A stretch of DNA of 64,000 nucleotides from Cladorhizidae sp. MBARI D1340-BT2 (taxonomy: Eukaryota; Porifera; Demospongiae; Poecilosclerida; Cladorhizidae): positions 35,990,075 to 36,054,074 of the forward strand of contig JAQNBH010000002.1 in assembly GCA_028752905.1 (NCBI GenBank), given 5' to 3'. How positions within the stretch are numbered: position 1 is the stretch's first letter; each line of letters begins with the position of its first letter. This document shows, piece after piece, positions 1 through 12,139 of this stretch. The notes under the pieces are model-generated. The model saw only the letters and a program-made list of their open reading frames with translations. It made no database searches and was not told the DNA's origin. A program made the position numbers and the translations under genes.

Positions 1-139
1 TTGCGCAGAGTTGCAATGAAATGGGAGGATAAAAAGTATCATAACTCAAGAATGGTTGACAATAAAATGTTGAAACTTGAAATGCAGCTAATTTAATAGT
101 GAAGGTATAGATTGACGAAAGAAGGGAAAAAAGAAGGAA

Positions 140-215
140 AAACCCCACACAATGGTCTACTCCCCCCTTGTACACCAAGGGGGGGAGTAGACCATTTTGT
201 GGGTTTTTTAAAAAA
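140..215. repeat. Junction palindrome between tandem element copies (first of five)
   Basis: A near-perfect inverted repeat lies where the right TIR of one copy meets the left TIR of the next. Arms of about 20 bp (ATGGTCTACTCCCCCCTTG and its complement) flank a TACAC loop, and weaker CCCACA/TGTGGG pairing extends the stem. The same junction recurs near 1090-1150, 2032-2097, 2975-3040 and 3918-3985. The fourth in the window has an A for C in one arm (near 2997) and the fifth has a changed spacer (TACAAACACC). It could extrude as a cruciform or fold as a strong RNA hairpin if transcribed. Confidence 0.88.
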
Positions 216-710
216 TGTGTCATAACTATTGAATGCTTAATCCATTTCCAAAGATTATGGTCTCAAAATGTAGCTCATTCTAGGTGCTTTCCAATGACAT
301 TAGAATAATGGTGTTGCAATAAACTAGGACTGAAACATGGGGAAACCACAAAGGTCCTTTAAAATGTTTAGATGCACTCCTGTACCCAAACCACAGGTCT
401 TCAACACTTGCTATTTATGGTGATATTAGAGTGATCACAGATACCTCTTTTGAATTGATAGTTTTTTTAAATTTTTTTAATTCACCCCAACACCCCCAAT
501 TTCATTTCCTCCCCCGGTCATATGCTGTCAGACTGAATATCTCATCAGAAAATGACTGGATTGATAATTTGTCAATTGAAAAGAAGGAGTACTGCAAGAG
601 CTTTCATAATATATAAAAATTATTTACTACAGACAAAAATTGAATGTGTTACATGGTATCATGTGATGTCACTACATGAAATTATATTTCATAATAAATC
701 AGTTTGAAAA

Positions 711-3700
711 GTGCATGATAGTAGCTTTAGAATCGCAATAGAAATCACACAGAGGTTCGATCAAAGTTGGGAACTGAGAAAGAACGTGGCATGCGCAGGA
801 GCAGACGTTTGTACCCCACTTTGCACAGATAGCGCGGAAATGACTGAGCGATATTTTAGCCAAGTTTCAAGTCTTGGCCATGAACGCTTATTATATTATG
901 AACAATCCAACTTACTGCGTTTATTCAGGCTTCTTCTTGTTCATTGCGCAGAGTTGCAATGAAATGGGAGGATAAAAAGTATCATAACTCAAGAATGGTT
1001 GACAATAAAATGTTGAAACTTGAAATGCAGCTAATTTAATAGTGAAGGTATAGATTGACGAAAGAAGGGAAAAAAGAAGGAAAAAACCCCACACAATGGT
1101 CTACTCCCCCCTTGTACACCAAGGGGGGAGTAGACCATTTTGTGGGTTTTTTAAAAAACGTGTCATAACTATTGAATGCTTAATCCATTTCCAAAGATTA
1201 TGGTCTCAAAATGTAGCTCATTCTATATAGGTGCTTTCCAATGACATTAGAATAATGGTGTTGCAATAAACTAGGACTGAAACATGGGGAAACCACAAAG
1301 GTCCTTTAAAATGTTTAGATGCACTCCTGTACCCAAACCACAGGTCTTCAACACTTGCTATTTATGGTGATATTAGAGTGATCACAGATACCTCTTTTGA
1401 ATTGATAGTTTTTAAAAAAAAAATTTATTCACCCCAACATCCCCAATTTCATTTCCTCCCCCGGTCATATGCTGTCAGACTGAATATCTCATCAGAAAAT
1501 GACTGGATTGATAATTTGTCAATTGAAAAGAAGGAGTAATGCAAGAGCTTTCATAATATATAAAAATTATTTACTACAGACAAAAATTGAATGAGTTACA
1601 CGGTATCATGTGATGTCACTACATGAAATTACATTTCATAATAAATCAGTTTGAAAAGTGCATGATAGTAGCTTTAGAATCGCAATAGAAATCACACAGA
1701 GGTTCGATCAAAGTTGGGAACTGAGAAAGAACGTGGCATGCGCAGGAGCAGACGTTTGTACCCCACTTTGCACAGATAGCGCGGAAATGACTGAGCGATA
1801 TTTTAGCCAAGTTTCAAGTCTTGGCCATGAACGCTTATTATATTATGAACAATCCAACTTACTGCCTTTATTCAGGCTTCTTCTTGTTCATTGCGCAGAG
1901 TTGCAATGAAATGGGAGGATAAAAAGTATCATAACTCAAGAATGGTTGACAATAAAATGTTGAAACTTGAAATGCAGCTAATTTAATAGTGAAGGTATAG
2001 ATTGACGAAAGAAGGAAAAAAAGAAGGAAAAAACCCCACACAATGGTCTACTCCCCCCTTGTACACCAAGGGGGGAGTAGACCATTTTGTGGGTTTTTAA
2101 AAAAACGTGTCATAACTATTGAATGCTTAATCCATTTCCAAAGATTATGGTCTCAAAATGTAGCTCATTCTAGGTGCTTTCCAATGACATTAGAATAATG
2201 GTGTTGCAATAAACTAGGACTGAAACATGGGGAAACCACAAAGGTCCTTTAAAATGTTTAGATGCACTCCTGTACCCAAACCACAGGTCTTCAACACTTG
2301 CTATTTATGGTGATATTAGAGTGATCACAGATACCTCTTTTGAATTGATAGTTTTTTAAAAAAAAATTTATTCACCCCAACATCCCCAATTTCATTTCCT
2401 CCCCCGGTCATATGCTGTCAGACTGAATATCTCATCAGAAAATGACTGGATTGATAATTTGTCAATTGAAAAGAAGGAGTAATGCAAGAGCTTTCATAAT
2501 ATATAAAAATTATTTACTACTGACAAAAATTGAATGAGTTACACGGTATCATGTGATGTCACTACATGAAATTACATTTCATAATAAATCAGTTTGAAAA
2601 GTGCATGATAGTAGCTTTAGAATCGCAATAGAAATCACACAGAGGTTCGATCAAAGTTGGGAACTGAGAAAGAACGTGGCATGCGCAGGAGCTGACGTTT
2701 GTACCCCACTTTGCACAGATAGCGCGGAAATGACTGAGCGATATTTTAGCCAAGTTTCAAGTCTTGGCCATGAACGCTTATTATATTATGAACAATCCAA
2801 CTTACTGCGTTTATTCAGGCTTCTTCTTGTTCATTGCGCAGAGTTGCAATGAAATGGGAGGATAAAAAGTATCATAACTCAAGAATGGTTGACAATAAAA
2901 TGTTGAAACTTGAAATGCAGCTAATTTAATAGTGAAGGTATAGATTGACGAAAGAAGGAAAAAAAGAAGGAAAAAACCCCACACAATGGTCTACTCACCC
3001 CTTGTACACCAAGGGGGGAGTAGACCATTTTGTGGGTTTTTTAAAAAACGTATCATAACTATTGAATGCTTAATCGATTTCCAAAGATTATGGTCTCAAA
3101 ATGTAGCTCATTCTAGGTGCTTTCCAATGACATTAGAATAATGGTGTTGCAATAAACTAGGACTGAAACATGGGGAAACCACAAAGGTCCTTTAAAATGT
3201 TTAGATGCACTCCTGTACCCAAACCACAGGTCTTCAACACTTGCTATTTATGGTGATATTAGAGTGATCACAGATACCTCTTTTGAATTGATAGTTTTTT
3301 TAAAAAAATTTTATTCACCCCAACATCCCCAATTTCATTTCCTCCCCCGGTCATATGCTGTCAGACTGAATATCTCATCAGAAAATGACTGGATTGATAA
3401 TTTGTCAATTGAAAAGAAGGAGTAATGCAAGAGCTTTCATAATATATAAAAATTATTTACTACAGACAACAATTGAATGAGTTACACGGTATCATGTGAT
3501 GTCACTACATGAAATTACATTTCATAATAAATCAGTTTGAAAAGTGCATGATAGTAGCTTTAGAATCGCAATAGAAATCACACAGAGGTTCGATCAAAGT
3601 TGGGAACTGAGAAAGAACGTGGCATGCGCAGGAGCAGACGTTTGTACCCCACTTTGCACAGATAGCGCGGAAATGACTGAGCGATATTTTAGCCAAGTTT

Positions 3701-4738
3701 CAAGTCTTGGCCATGAACGCTTATTATATTATGAACAATCCAACTTACTGCCTTTATTCAGGCTTCTTCTTGTTCATTGCGCAGAGTTGCAATGAAATGG
3801 GAGGATAAAAAGTATCATAACTCAAGAATGGTTGACAATAAAATGTTGAAACTTGAAATGCAGCTAATTTAATAGTGAAGGTATAGATTGACGAAAGAAA
3901 AAAAAAAGAAGGAAAAAACCCCACACAATGGTCTACTCCCCCCTACAAACACCAAGGGGGGAGTAGACCATTTTGTGGGTTTTTTTAAAAACGTGTCATA
4001 ACTATTGAATGCTTAATCCATTTCCAAAGATTATGGTCTCAAAATGTAGCTCATTCTAGGTGCTTTCCAATGACATTAGAATAATGGTGTTGCAATAAAC
4101 TAGGACTGAAACATGGGGAAACCACAAAGGTCCTTTAAAATGTTTAGATGCACTCCTGTACCCAAACCACAGGTCTTCAACACTTGCTATTTATGGTGAT
4201 ATTAGAGTGATCACAGATACCTCTTTTGAATTGATAGTTTTTTTAATTTTTTTTTATTCACCCCAACATCCCCAATTTCATTTCCTCCCCCGGTCATATG
4301 CTGTCAGACTGAATATCTCATCAGAAAATGACTGGATTGATAATTTGTCAATTGAAAAGAAGGAGTAATGCAAGAGCTTTCATAATATATAAAAATTATT
4401 TACTACAGACAACAATTGAATGAGTTACACGGTATCATGTGATGTCACTACATGAAATTACATTTCATAATAAATCAGTTTGAAAAGTGCATGATAGTAG
4501 CTTTAGAATCGCAATAGAAATCACACAGAGGTTCGATCAAAGTTGGGAACTGAGAAAGAACGTGGCATGCGCAGGAGCAGACGTTTGTACCCCACTTTGC
4601 ACAGATAGCGCGGAAATGACTGAGCGATATTTTAGCCAAGTTTCAAGTCTTGGCCATGAACGCTTATTATATTATGAACAATCCAACTTACTGCCTTTAT
4701 TCAGGCTTCTTCTTGTTCATTGCGCAGAGTTGCAATGA
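711..4738 (+). other. Conserved 83-codon ORF repeated in each element copy
   Basis: The same 83-codon ATG frame occurs at 711-962, 1658-1909, 2601-2852, 3544-3795 and 4487-4738. It starts MHDSSFRIAIEITQRFD and ends at a TGA overlapping the segment shared by all copies. Only one residue varies (Arg or Pro near residue 69), and at least one silent change exists. I recognise no domain; it has four cysteines and no obvious signal peptide or membrane segment. With copies this similar, an open frame of 83 codons could be chance. I do not claim it is expressed. Confidence 0.3.
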
Positions 4739-4887
4739 AATGGGAGGATAAAAAGTATCATAACTCAAGAATGGTTGACAATAAAATGTTGAAACTTGAA
4801 ATGCAGCTAATTTAATAGTGAAGGTATAGATTGACGAAAGAAAAAAAAAGAAGGAAAAAACCCCACACAATGGTCTACTCCCCCCTT

Positions 4888-7007
4888 ATTAATAGACCAG
4901 GCTAAATATTCTCCATGCTTAACTTTTTCATAGAAGAACAAAATCCTCTGTAAATATAGCCAGTTCAATACACAGAAGCAGAAGATTCCAAGTGCTACTA
5001 ATACATCATGTGAGGTAGCTAGATTGTGCCTGGAGATATTTCGAAAGGTGTTGAATCACCTCATCCTCTAGACTCGACATTGCACATAAGCGTGTTATTG
5101 ATTTGAAGTTACTGCAATGAGTCGGATAATTTGGAGTCTTCTGGTAGTCAATACAAAGATTGCACCTATTGTTGTTTATGTGTGGAAAAAATAGATAGGT
5201 GTAAGATCGTTGAGGACCATATTTCTTGTTTCTAATGATTTAGAGGCTGTGGGTGTCACAGTCGATTTGATCCACCCACAAATATGATATGGAGGGATTA
5301 AATCTGCTAGTTTAACAAGTCTCTTGTATAGTTAGAACTAGCTAAGTGTGCCGAAGATTATCTTTTAATCAGAGTTTGGTTTTATGGCCAACATTTCAAC
5401 TGGTAGACCATAATTATTTAATTGTTCTGTTGAGCCTTGAGATGTCCGTCACTAAGTACCTACAAACAAACATAATAATAACTAACAAGTACCTGCAGAA
5501 AGTCTGTGAGATATAGAAATGTTTGTGTGTTGTGTTTGGAAGGTGTTTATTTCATTCATTATGTGTTTGTGATGAACCCACCATTGTGCTATAGTCTATT
5601 CTTCGTTGTTTGAAAATTTATTTTAGAATACTTCATGACAATGATGTCTTTTTTGTGAGAGTTATCGCTTATCTGACCCCTTGGTGCTGAATGCAGTCCT
5701 CAGTACTCTCCTACTACCAGTATTGCTGCTCTCTCTTCATCCTTTACAATCTCTGATTATCCTTCACTTCCTTCCACCTATATACCAATGTTTGCTGCTT
5801 TCTCCTCATCCCTTGCACTTGTGGCAGTTCAGCCCTAAGTTCTTACCTTCTACTGGTATTGGATGATATCTCCTCATCCATTGCACTTGCTAAAATTTCT
5901 GCTTCTTCTTACCCTAGTCTTTCCCAGTCAACTTTTCTTGCAGTTCCTCTCACAGTCTGGCTTGCTGCCTCCCTTCTCTTTCTCCGTCTCTCTTCTGTAG
6001 CTCTCCTGCTTTCTGTTATATGCTGTATAGTTATTCAACAAATATGTTTCATATGTATAACTATAGGCAAGTTACTAGACCCTAAAGCGGAGGGACTTCA
6101 AAAACATGCACCCCACAATCGGCGTCCAAGATAACTCCATATTGCTAAATGGTACACCTGGTCAAGTGCACGGGTGGAAAATTGAGGGCGTTGAAAATAG
6201 TGCGGCTCACAGAGTAGCCATTCTGTACTTTCTTCAGGATTCCATATTGGCAAGCAATGCAAACGGTTTTCCAGGATTACTCGTAGTCATGACAAATGAA
6301 TAAATTTGATTCGCACACATCCATATAAGTGTGACACCCTAATGGATAACAGACGGACAATGTGTATTATTATATACATAATTATTTATTTATTTATTTA
6401 ATGAGGGGAGAATGGAGAATGTGGATCCTTCAAATATTTGGAGTGTGGTTTGAGAGGGTGGCGAGAGGAAAGGTTCATTTGGAGAAGATGAGAAAAAATG
6501 GTGGAGAAATGGAGGGCGAAAAGAAAATAGTTTATATGAGCAGGGTGAACGGAGAGATGGAGATGGACAGAGGTAAACTAATATGGTAGTTACAGCTAGG
6601 CCATGTCTAGAAAATTTATCTGTAGTGTGGTGGATAGGAGGAAAGACAATTTGGAATTTGGAACTGGTCGGAAGGAGTAATACAGGTGCAGGGGTTGTGG
6701 TAAGAAGGGACCTTGAGGCTGGAGGAGAGAAGTAAAGAGTTATTTGGATCGAGTTTGCAGAGAATGGGTGAAGATAGGCTAGTGGAAACAGTTCTGGTAC
6801 CCTAAGTTATTGTCCACATTGGTGGGCAGAATTTTAGTAGGAAAGTGCAGCATGGAAGAATGTAAGAGATATTCATAAGAAAATCAGCGGGAAGAAGTGG
6901 GATGGAAATCCAGCCTCAAGTGGTGTAAGTTAGCCAAAGAAGAGTTTAGAAAAGAAAGATATGTGAGAGGATTCAGTAACATAGAGGAAGTAAGGCCAAG
7001 ATTCAGT
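4888..7007. other. Non-coding stretch between the tandem array and the piggyBac element
   Basis: No convincing gene is visible. 5650-6000 is rich in CT/CTT tracts, which open short frames in several phases. 6400-7000 on the plus strand is purine-rich (GGAGA, GAAGA) without a recognisable product. The only structure I can support is the TTAA at 7008-7011 used as the piggyBac insertion target. Confidence 0.5.
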
Positions 7008-7011
7008 TTAA

Positions 7012-8607
7012 CCCTTTGAACGCTGAGTTCCTGAACCTTTTGTAGCCTATACACTGACTTCCTGGAAGCAAATTTCACAAAAAATTAAAATAATATTTTA
7101 AATGTTTTCTATTTGTAAGTTATTAGTTTTAAGCACTATAAACAAGAATCCATGAATAGAAAGGTCAAAATAATTGTCCTTTGTCCTTCTTTTGTGGGTG
7201 GGGCTAACGCCAATATTCCACTTTATGGTGCCAATCGTACCAACAGTTGGTGCTTGGACTACCAATATACAAAAACTCCTCGCAGAATACGCAGAAATAC
7301 ACAGTTTTGCTTCTCTTGGGTAAGTCCTTGTCGTTTGCATCAGGATTAGCCTTCTTGGCCTTGAGGTACTTCTCTCTGCAGACACGGCAACGATTGTTTC
7401 CAGTGGCATGTGCTGGATTCTCGATGTCGTGATGAGCATCCCTTTTCAGCCTCCTTGTGTCTGAAACAACATCCGAAACACGTCTACCAAATCCTGTTTG
7501 CTTGAAACGTTCCAACAAATGAATGAATACGGGACGAGCCTTGTATATTTTGTCACCCTTATCAAGGGTTGGGTCGTCCTCATCTACACAATGCAACATG
7601 GACCAGATAGCTAAAAACTTGTCCCTGGTCATAGTCTTAGGAAATCCTGGGGTCTCACAAAGTTTGGAGCCCTTTGTCTTCCAATAATACTCATTACGGT
7701 CCTTGTAAAGTAACATTTCCATGGTACACCGAAGTCCAAAGAATGCCTTCAGTTCATCCAGGGTGAGGGACTTTTTCCAATTTTTAGCAATGTAGCTGTT
7801 TGGTTTGGCAGTAATCAGAACTTGAGCCCGTTTATTAGTCTCAGTCAAAAATAAATCCCAAAGCTCAACATCCCAATATAAGGACAAAAAATCAGCTGGT
7901 GTACTGTCAGCATTTATCTCACTGGGTATATTCTTTGGCCCTGGTTTCTCATGTGGTGTAAACTGCCGTTCAGCAAAATGACTAGTGTCCCTAGTCCATC
8001 CTACAGGTGGAGAGAGGAGCCTAGGGGACCTATTCCCTTGGCCACGGACAGGAGCATGACCCCTACCATGCCGAGCACGTCCACCTCTAATACGAGCTCT
8101 GCCTCGCACCCTAGCTGGAGCTGGGGCTTTATCACGTACCTCTGACTCGCTATCCTTGTCCTCATGATAGCTCTCTCCAGAGGATTCATCATGTTCATAA
8201 ATACTGCCTTCATTCTCAAAGTCACTTTCATTGCCATAATTTTCACCCTGGATGCACTCATCATCATCACTAGCAGCAGCAAGCTGAATTAGCACCTCGT
8301 CTCTTGTCATTCTTCTAGCCATTCAGATCTTCTAGCCATTGCAGCAGCAAATCAACATCTAAATAGAGTGCACCAACTAATAATGCTGTAATCAAGTTCC
8401 TGCAGGATGCTGTAATCTAATTTCAGCCGGAATGCAGGCGAAAACTCATTTGCAGTATTATTTTAATTAATTTTATTTATAAAAAAAAAAAAAAAAAAAA
8501 AATAAAAAAAATTATATATATAATTATTGGCGGCCGATATATAGACCGCTCGGACTTCTAGCGGCAGTAGTTGACGGCCGCAATAACGGCCGTCCGTGTT
8601 CAAAGGG
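7012..8607 (-). mobile_element. piggyBac-type DNA transposon, internally deleted
   Basis: The element is bounded by TTAA on both sides (7008-7011 and 8608-8611), the tetranucleotide target duplication of piggyBac elements. Its ends form an inverted repeat, CCCTTTGAAC followed by GC (left) or AC (right). The right subterminal region is GC-rich with GGCCG repeats (8530-8595), next to an A-tract at 8478-8500. It encodes one minus-strand frame that resembles both ends of a piggyBac transposase but lacks the middle. At 1.6 kb it is shorter than typical autonomous elements (about 2.3 kb or more). Both ends look intact, so it could be mobilised by a full-length relative supplied elsewhere (inference). 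Confidence 0.93.
7204..8322 (-). pseudogene. Internally deleted piggyBac transposase (PGBD / DDE_Tnp_1_7 family)
   Basis: The 372-codon frame starts MARRMTRDEV. Residues about 18-62 are acidic, and residues 68-100 are Arg/Gly-rich and basic. Residues about 140-275 match the N-terminal part of the piggyBac transposase domain (PADFLSLYWDVELWDLFLTE, LTLDELKAFFGL, KDRNEYYWKT, MTRDKFLAIWSMLHC). After LLERFKQ the sequence jumps to a C-terminal region with CRVC, CVFC and a final Cys/His cluster (residues about 300-372), like the cysteine-rich tail of PGBD proteins. The central RNase-H-like core with the catalytic aspartates is missing, so it cannot be an active transposase. The frame stays open across the junction, so a repressor-like or DNA-binding fragment could still be made. 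That is speculation. Confidence 0.9.
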
Positions 8608-8611
8608 TTAA

Positions 8612-9997
8612 GGATGGCATCAGCATGACTCTTGGGTGACAAGGAGATATATCAAGATGGTAGATGTAAGCCATGTGATGAAAGTGTTGTCAATCACCAG
8701 CAAACTCCCAAAGTAAACCAAGAAATCCCAATATCTTCCAGGAAGATTATAGGATGTGGTTGAGGGCATTGAAGTGCCTAAACAATGAGTGGTAGACTGT
8801 TGAAATGAAGATGATGAAGGGAGAGTAGGCATAATGTTGGGTAAATCAATAGCAGGGGTGAAGGAAGAGGTGCTGGATAGAGTAGACAGAATTGTAATGT
8901 GAACTGTGCTCAAGTGGTGGGAGAAGAGGAAATACTTAAAGATTTGGCACCTAGGCTCCCATTCCTTAATATCTGACACTTCCCTCATCGCAAACCCAGA
9001 ATAAACTCTCTTTGTAATTATATTGTTATTTTGTTGCAATAATCATTAAAGTTGTTAAGTGATGGTAGTTGTCATGTCACTTATTGTTTGTATGTACTTT
9101 GTGATTGCCTAACTCAAGGCTCAAAGAACAATTCAATTATTATAAATTGCTTCTGTCTTCATCACCATGAACATAATGAAGACCCCTTCCCCCTGAATCC
9201 GGTGGAAACCAAATAAGCTGGTCCGTCAACAACTGCCAACTACTGCTGACTCTCCACTCCTTCCTATGAGCTCGCTGGCATTAACACAACAGTGCGTGAA
9301 CCACACGGAATGCGGTCACGTGCTTTGCATGCAGCGCACACCGCATATGTTGAGGTTCTGAAGATCAGCTCTTTGGAAGTTCTTATATTATTAAGATTCA
9401 ACCTTGTTACATGCTGATGTAGGTATCATACCAAACCATATGAAGGTATTTCAGAGGAGAGAATACTCTGAAGGCTGTAGCAACAACCAAAAGAGAAGGT
9501 GGTATCCCTTTATATTCTGTAAAACAAAAGTTGATGCAGTAATGAAGCTAAGCAGAAACAGATAATAAGTCTCGCCATGCTGATGGGATATCTCAGATTC
9601 AAATTAAAGACTCTTGTCCCTTAGGCATCTTGTGCTGAATATAGTCATAATGTCATACACGCAAAACATCTACTAAACTAGTATCATGTCCGGTATAATA
9701 TCAAGGTCAGCATGCATGTGATGTAGTTCAATACCTCATGCATAGTATTACTGTCAGTATATTCCTGAAAATCATAAATCTCATTCTTTACATATTGAAA
9801 TTCGAGAAGACCAAACAGAAGAAATACAAATGCACTGTTTTATAAAAGCATCATGAACTATTCCTTGAATGTCACCTGAGCTTTTGGACAGTTTTTGTAT
9901 TTTAGCGGTTTTATAACAAGTGTGTTGTTCAGAATTAGCTAGTGGATCGCAATTTCAAGGCAGTGCACTCATAGTGGCATATCTCTATTCAGATTTT
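8612..9997. other. Stretch without a recognisable gene, downstream of piggyBac
   Basis: 8612-9040 appears to continue the single-copy sequence interrupted by the piggyBac insertion. 9060-9900 is AT-rich with no coding pattern I can support. It precedes the fibronectin-type pseudogene and would hold any promoter of that gene, but no specific element is recognisable. Confidence 0.4.
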
Positions 9998-11937
9998 ATG
10001 GCAATTCGTGTACTTTGTGCAGCAGATGATATCGTATGTGGAGTTGCAAAATCAGTAACTTTAGGTAAGGAGGTGTCTGACTATGTAACCCAAATGGATG
10101 AAAGGAATGACTATAATGAATGCATCATATCTGTTGTAGCCAACTTGGAAGCAGCAGCACATGATCTGAAGAAGCTGGGAGTAGATGAATTACCTGACAA
10201 CTTCAAAATTGCATTAAAGAAATGGAGAGATTCTCTTGATATTGCAGAAGAAACATTCAAATCCTTAAAAAGAACAAAAGCACGGTCCGAAATATTGGTG
10301 CTACCCGAAAGAAATTGGAAAGGTTAGAACGTGAGCTGAGGACAGCATGTGAGGATCTGCAGTTGGCACTCCTGATAGTGGGACACACACAACAGAGGGA
10401 GTTGAAAGAAACTGTTCAACAAGAAAGTAATTATATCAAGAACATGGTGATGGATCCGGGCCAAGAAATTTATCTAAATCCTCATGGTCACAACATTGTC
10501 CCTGATGTCATAGAAAAGCCTAGAATATCAACAGATCCCAATAACCATCTACTGATTATAAAATGGGTCGATCGAAAAAATGACATCAATGAACTTAGAT
10601 TTTGTATGACGATGAAAACAACTCCATCTATCCATTCAAACCAAACCAAGCTAACTCTTCTAAATGTGCTACTGAATTTATGGTAAAGTTTGGTGAACCG
10701 AGAATATTACTGGGAAATATTTATAATGTTAGGATCCGTGCTGTCAATGGAGCGGGTTCAGGGAAATGGAGCCAAGCTTCAATGGGCAGGTTCCTAAAAG
10801 GTCCACCAATTAAACCACAAAGTCCTTCACTTGTTTTACAGTCTACAACAGAAGTTATAGTGAAAGTGAAGGAGCCGTCCAAAGAGGAAGAACGTGGAAG
10901 TCCCATCACTCATTGTCGAGTTGAATACACTGAAGTAGGAGATGACAATGACACAAGTATGAATTCCCAATGGAAAAACAAAATGAAGTTGTACACGAAA
11001 GAGAGTTTCCAATCACTTCATTAAAACCTGACACAGAGTATGCTTTCAGAGTTCAAATTGAAAATAGTCAACCCAGTTCTTTAAGAACTGTTCTCCCAAA
11101 ATCCCTTGTTCCAGATCCTCCCCACAATGTACGAATCTCAAGCAAACGAACTAGCACTTACTACGATAAAAGTGCGCTGGGATCGGCTGATTGTAAATCC
11201 AGCAGGTGTAGATGAGTACAAAGTTCAATACCAGAAATCATGTGTGAGTGAATGGAATGCGTCTGGTACTAAACCACGTGTGAAGGAATGGCCTCTAAAC
11301 CACGTGGGATTGAATGGAACACATGTGCCACTGCAAGTAAAAACAAGTGCAGTCGAAAAGTTCTCCTAATACAGCTTACTATTTTCGAGTTCAATCCCTG
11401 AACCAAAATGGCAAAGGTAGCTCCCGTGAGAGAATTAAAGTGAAAACACGATGTGGCACCTTCTGTCGTGGAGTTGCAACTGTAGCAGCTGGTATTGGTG
11501 GGACAGTGGCTGGACCTATACTAGGAGCAGCTAGTTTGGGTTATGTTTCTTGTGCTTCAGCAGAGAGGGGAACAGGTGGTGATGAAGCTGGGGGGAATGC
11601 TGCAACAGCAGCTGTATGTGTTGCTGGTGGAATATGTGGTTTATTGATGGGGACCATCGGAGCACCGATATATGGGATTGGTTGTGCAATTATAGTTAAT
11701 TTGAAACTGGAAGGCAAAGAGGACGTTAATAGCCCTCAGAGTAGTGATAATGAAGATTTAGACAACCTCATGGTGCCAGGGGACAAGGAGTTGGAAGGGA
11801 AAATATTGACTTCAAGTGATCAAATTTCCTTATATTATTCACAATACACACAATGTAAACACAGATTTTGTAACTTTGTCGAGCACATCTCACATTTACT
11901 ATGCTGTAATCATATATATAGCTATAGTTATTTCTGA
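9998..11937 (+). pseudogene. Broken gene: helical-bundle N-terminus, three fibronectin III domains, glycine-rich hydrophobic tail
   Basis: Successive overlapping frames read as one protein. From the ATG at 9998 comes an amphipathic helical region (ISVVANLEAAAHDLKKLG, ALKKWRDSLDIAEETFKSLK, LERELRTACEDLQLALLIV). By pattern it resembles the N-terminal helical bundle of MLKL/HeLo-like proteins, but this is unconfirmed. Three fibronectin III domains follow: about 10510-10800 (IIKWVD ... YNVRIRAVNGAGSGKW), 10805-11095 (GSPITHCRVEY ... SLKPDTEYAFRVQ) and 11105-11440 (IKVRWDRL ... DEYKVQYQ ... AYYFRVQSLNQNGKG). The end has two Gly/Ala-rich hydrophobic stretches (GVATVAAGIGGTVAGPILGA; AVCVAGGICGLLMGTIGAPI) and an acidic tail. 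Frame changes occur near 10290, 10600, 11000, 11155 and 11355, and no intron signals explain them. It is therefore decayed or a retrocopy. Sequencing error is less likely, because the V-ATPase exons in this window are free of indels. Confidence 0.75.
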
Positions 11938-12139
11938 AATTGTCATGACCTAGGACATTCGAAATGTGATGTGGGGGGAAGGTATCAACTCAGTTATATG
12001 TTTATCAGGGATTGTGGTTTCTAATAACAAGAGCCTTTATTTTCATTGTAATTTATATCTCTATTTTTTGTGGACTTCTCCAAGTATTTAAAACTGTTGC
12101 TTTCTAATGCCGAATGGTTGATATAAAGTTTACATTAAA

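Larger units (their letters stand above)
1..4887 (+). repeat. Tandem array of a ~943-bp TIR element (MITE-like satellite)
   Basis: Five near-identical full copies follow the end of a sixth. Copies start at about 177, 1121, 2068, 3011 and 3954, with a period of 943-947 bp. Each copy starts with AAGGGGGGAGTAGACC followed by ATTTTGTGGG and a T-run, and ends with the inverse (A-run, CCCCACACAATGG, then TCTACTCCCCCCTT). The unit is therefore a terminal-inverted-repeat element of roughly 32-bp TIRs repeated head to tail. Adjacent ends are separated by a short GTACACC spacer, and each junction is a long palindrome. The last copy stops at 4887, exactly at the TIR end, and single-copy sequence follows. 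The left border lies outside the window. Copies differ by rare substitutions and by poly-A/T length. No transposase is visible, so it is non-autonomous. The head-to-tail origin is inferred; the repeats and palindromes are seen directly. Confidence 0.93.

Noticed and set aside
2640..2665. tRNA-like GGTTCGATC box in each 943-bp copy
   Set aside because: No matching A box or cloverleaf arms could be found around it. It may be a chance B-box-like motif.
6362..6589. Reverse-transcriptase-like tail in purine-rich sequence
   Set aside because: The composition resembles degenerate LINE ends, but no RT motif or target duplication could be identified.
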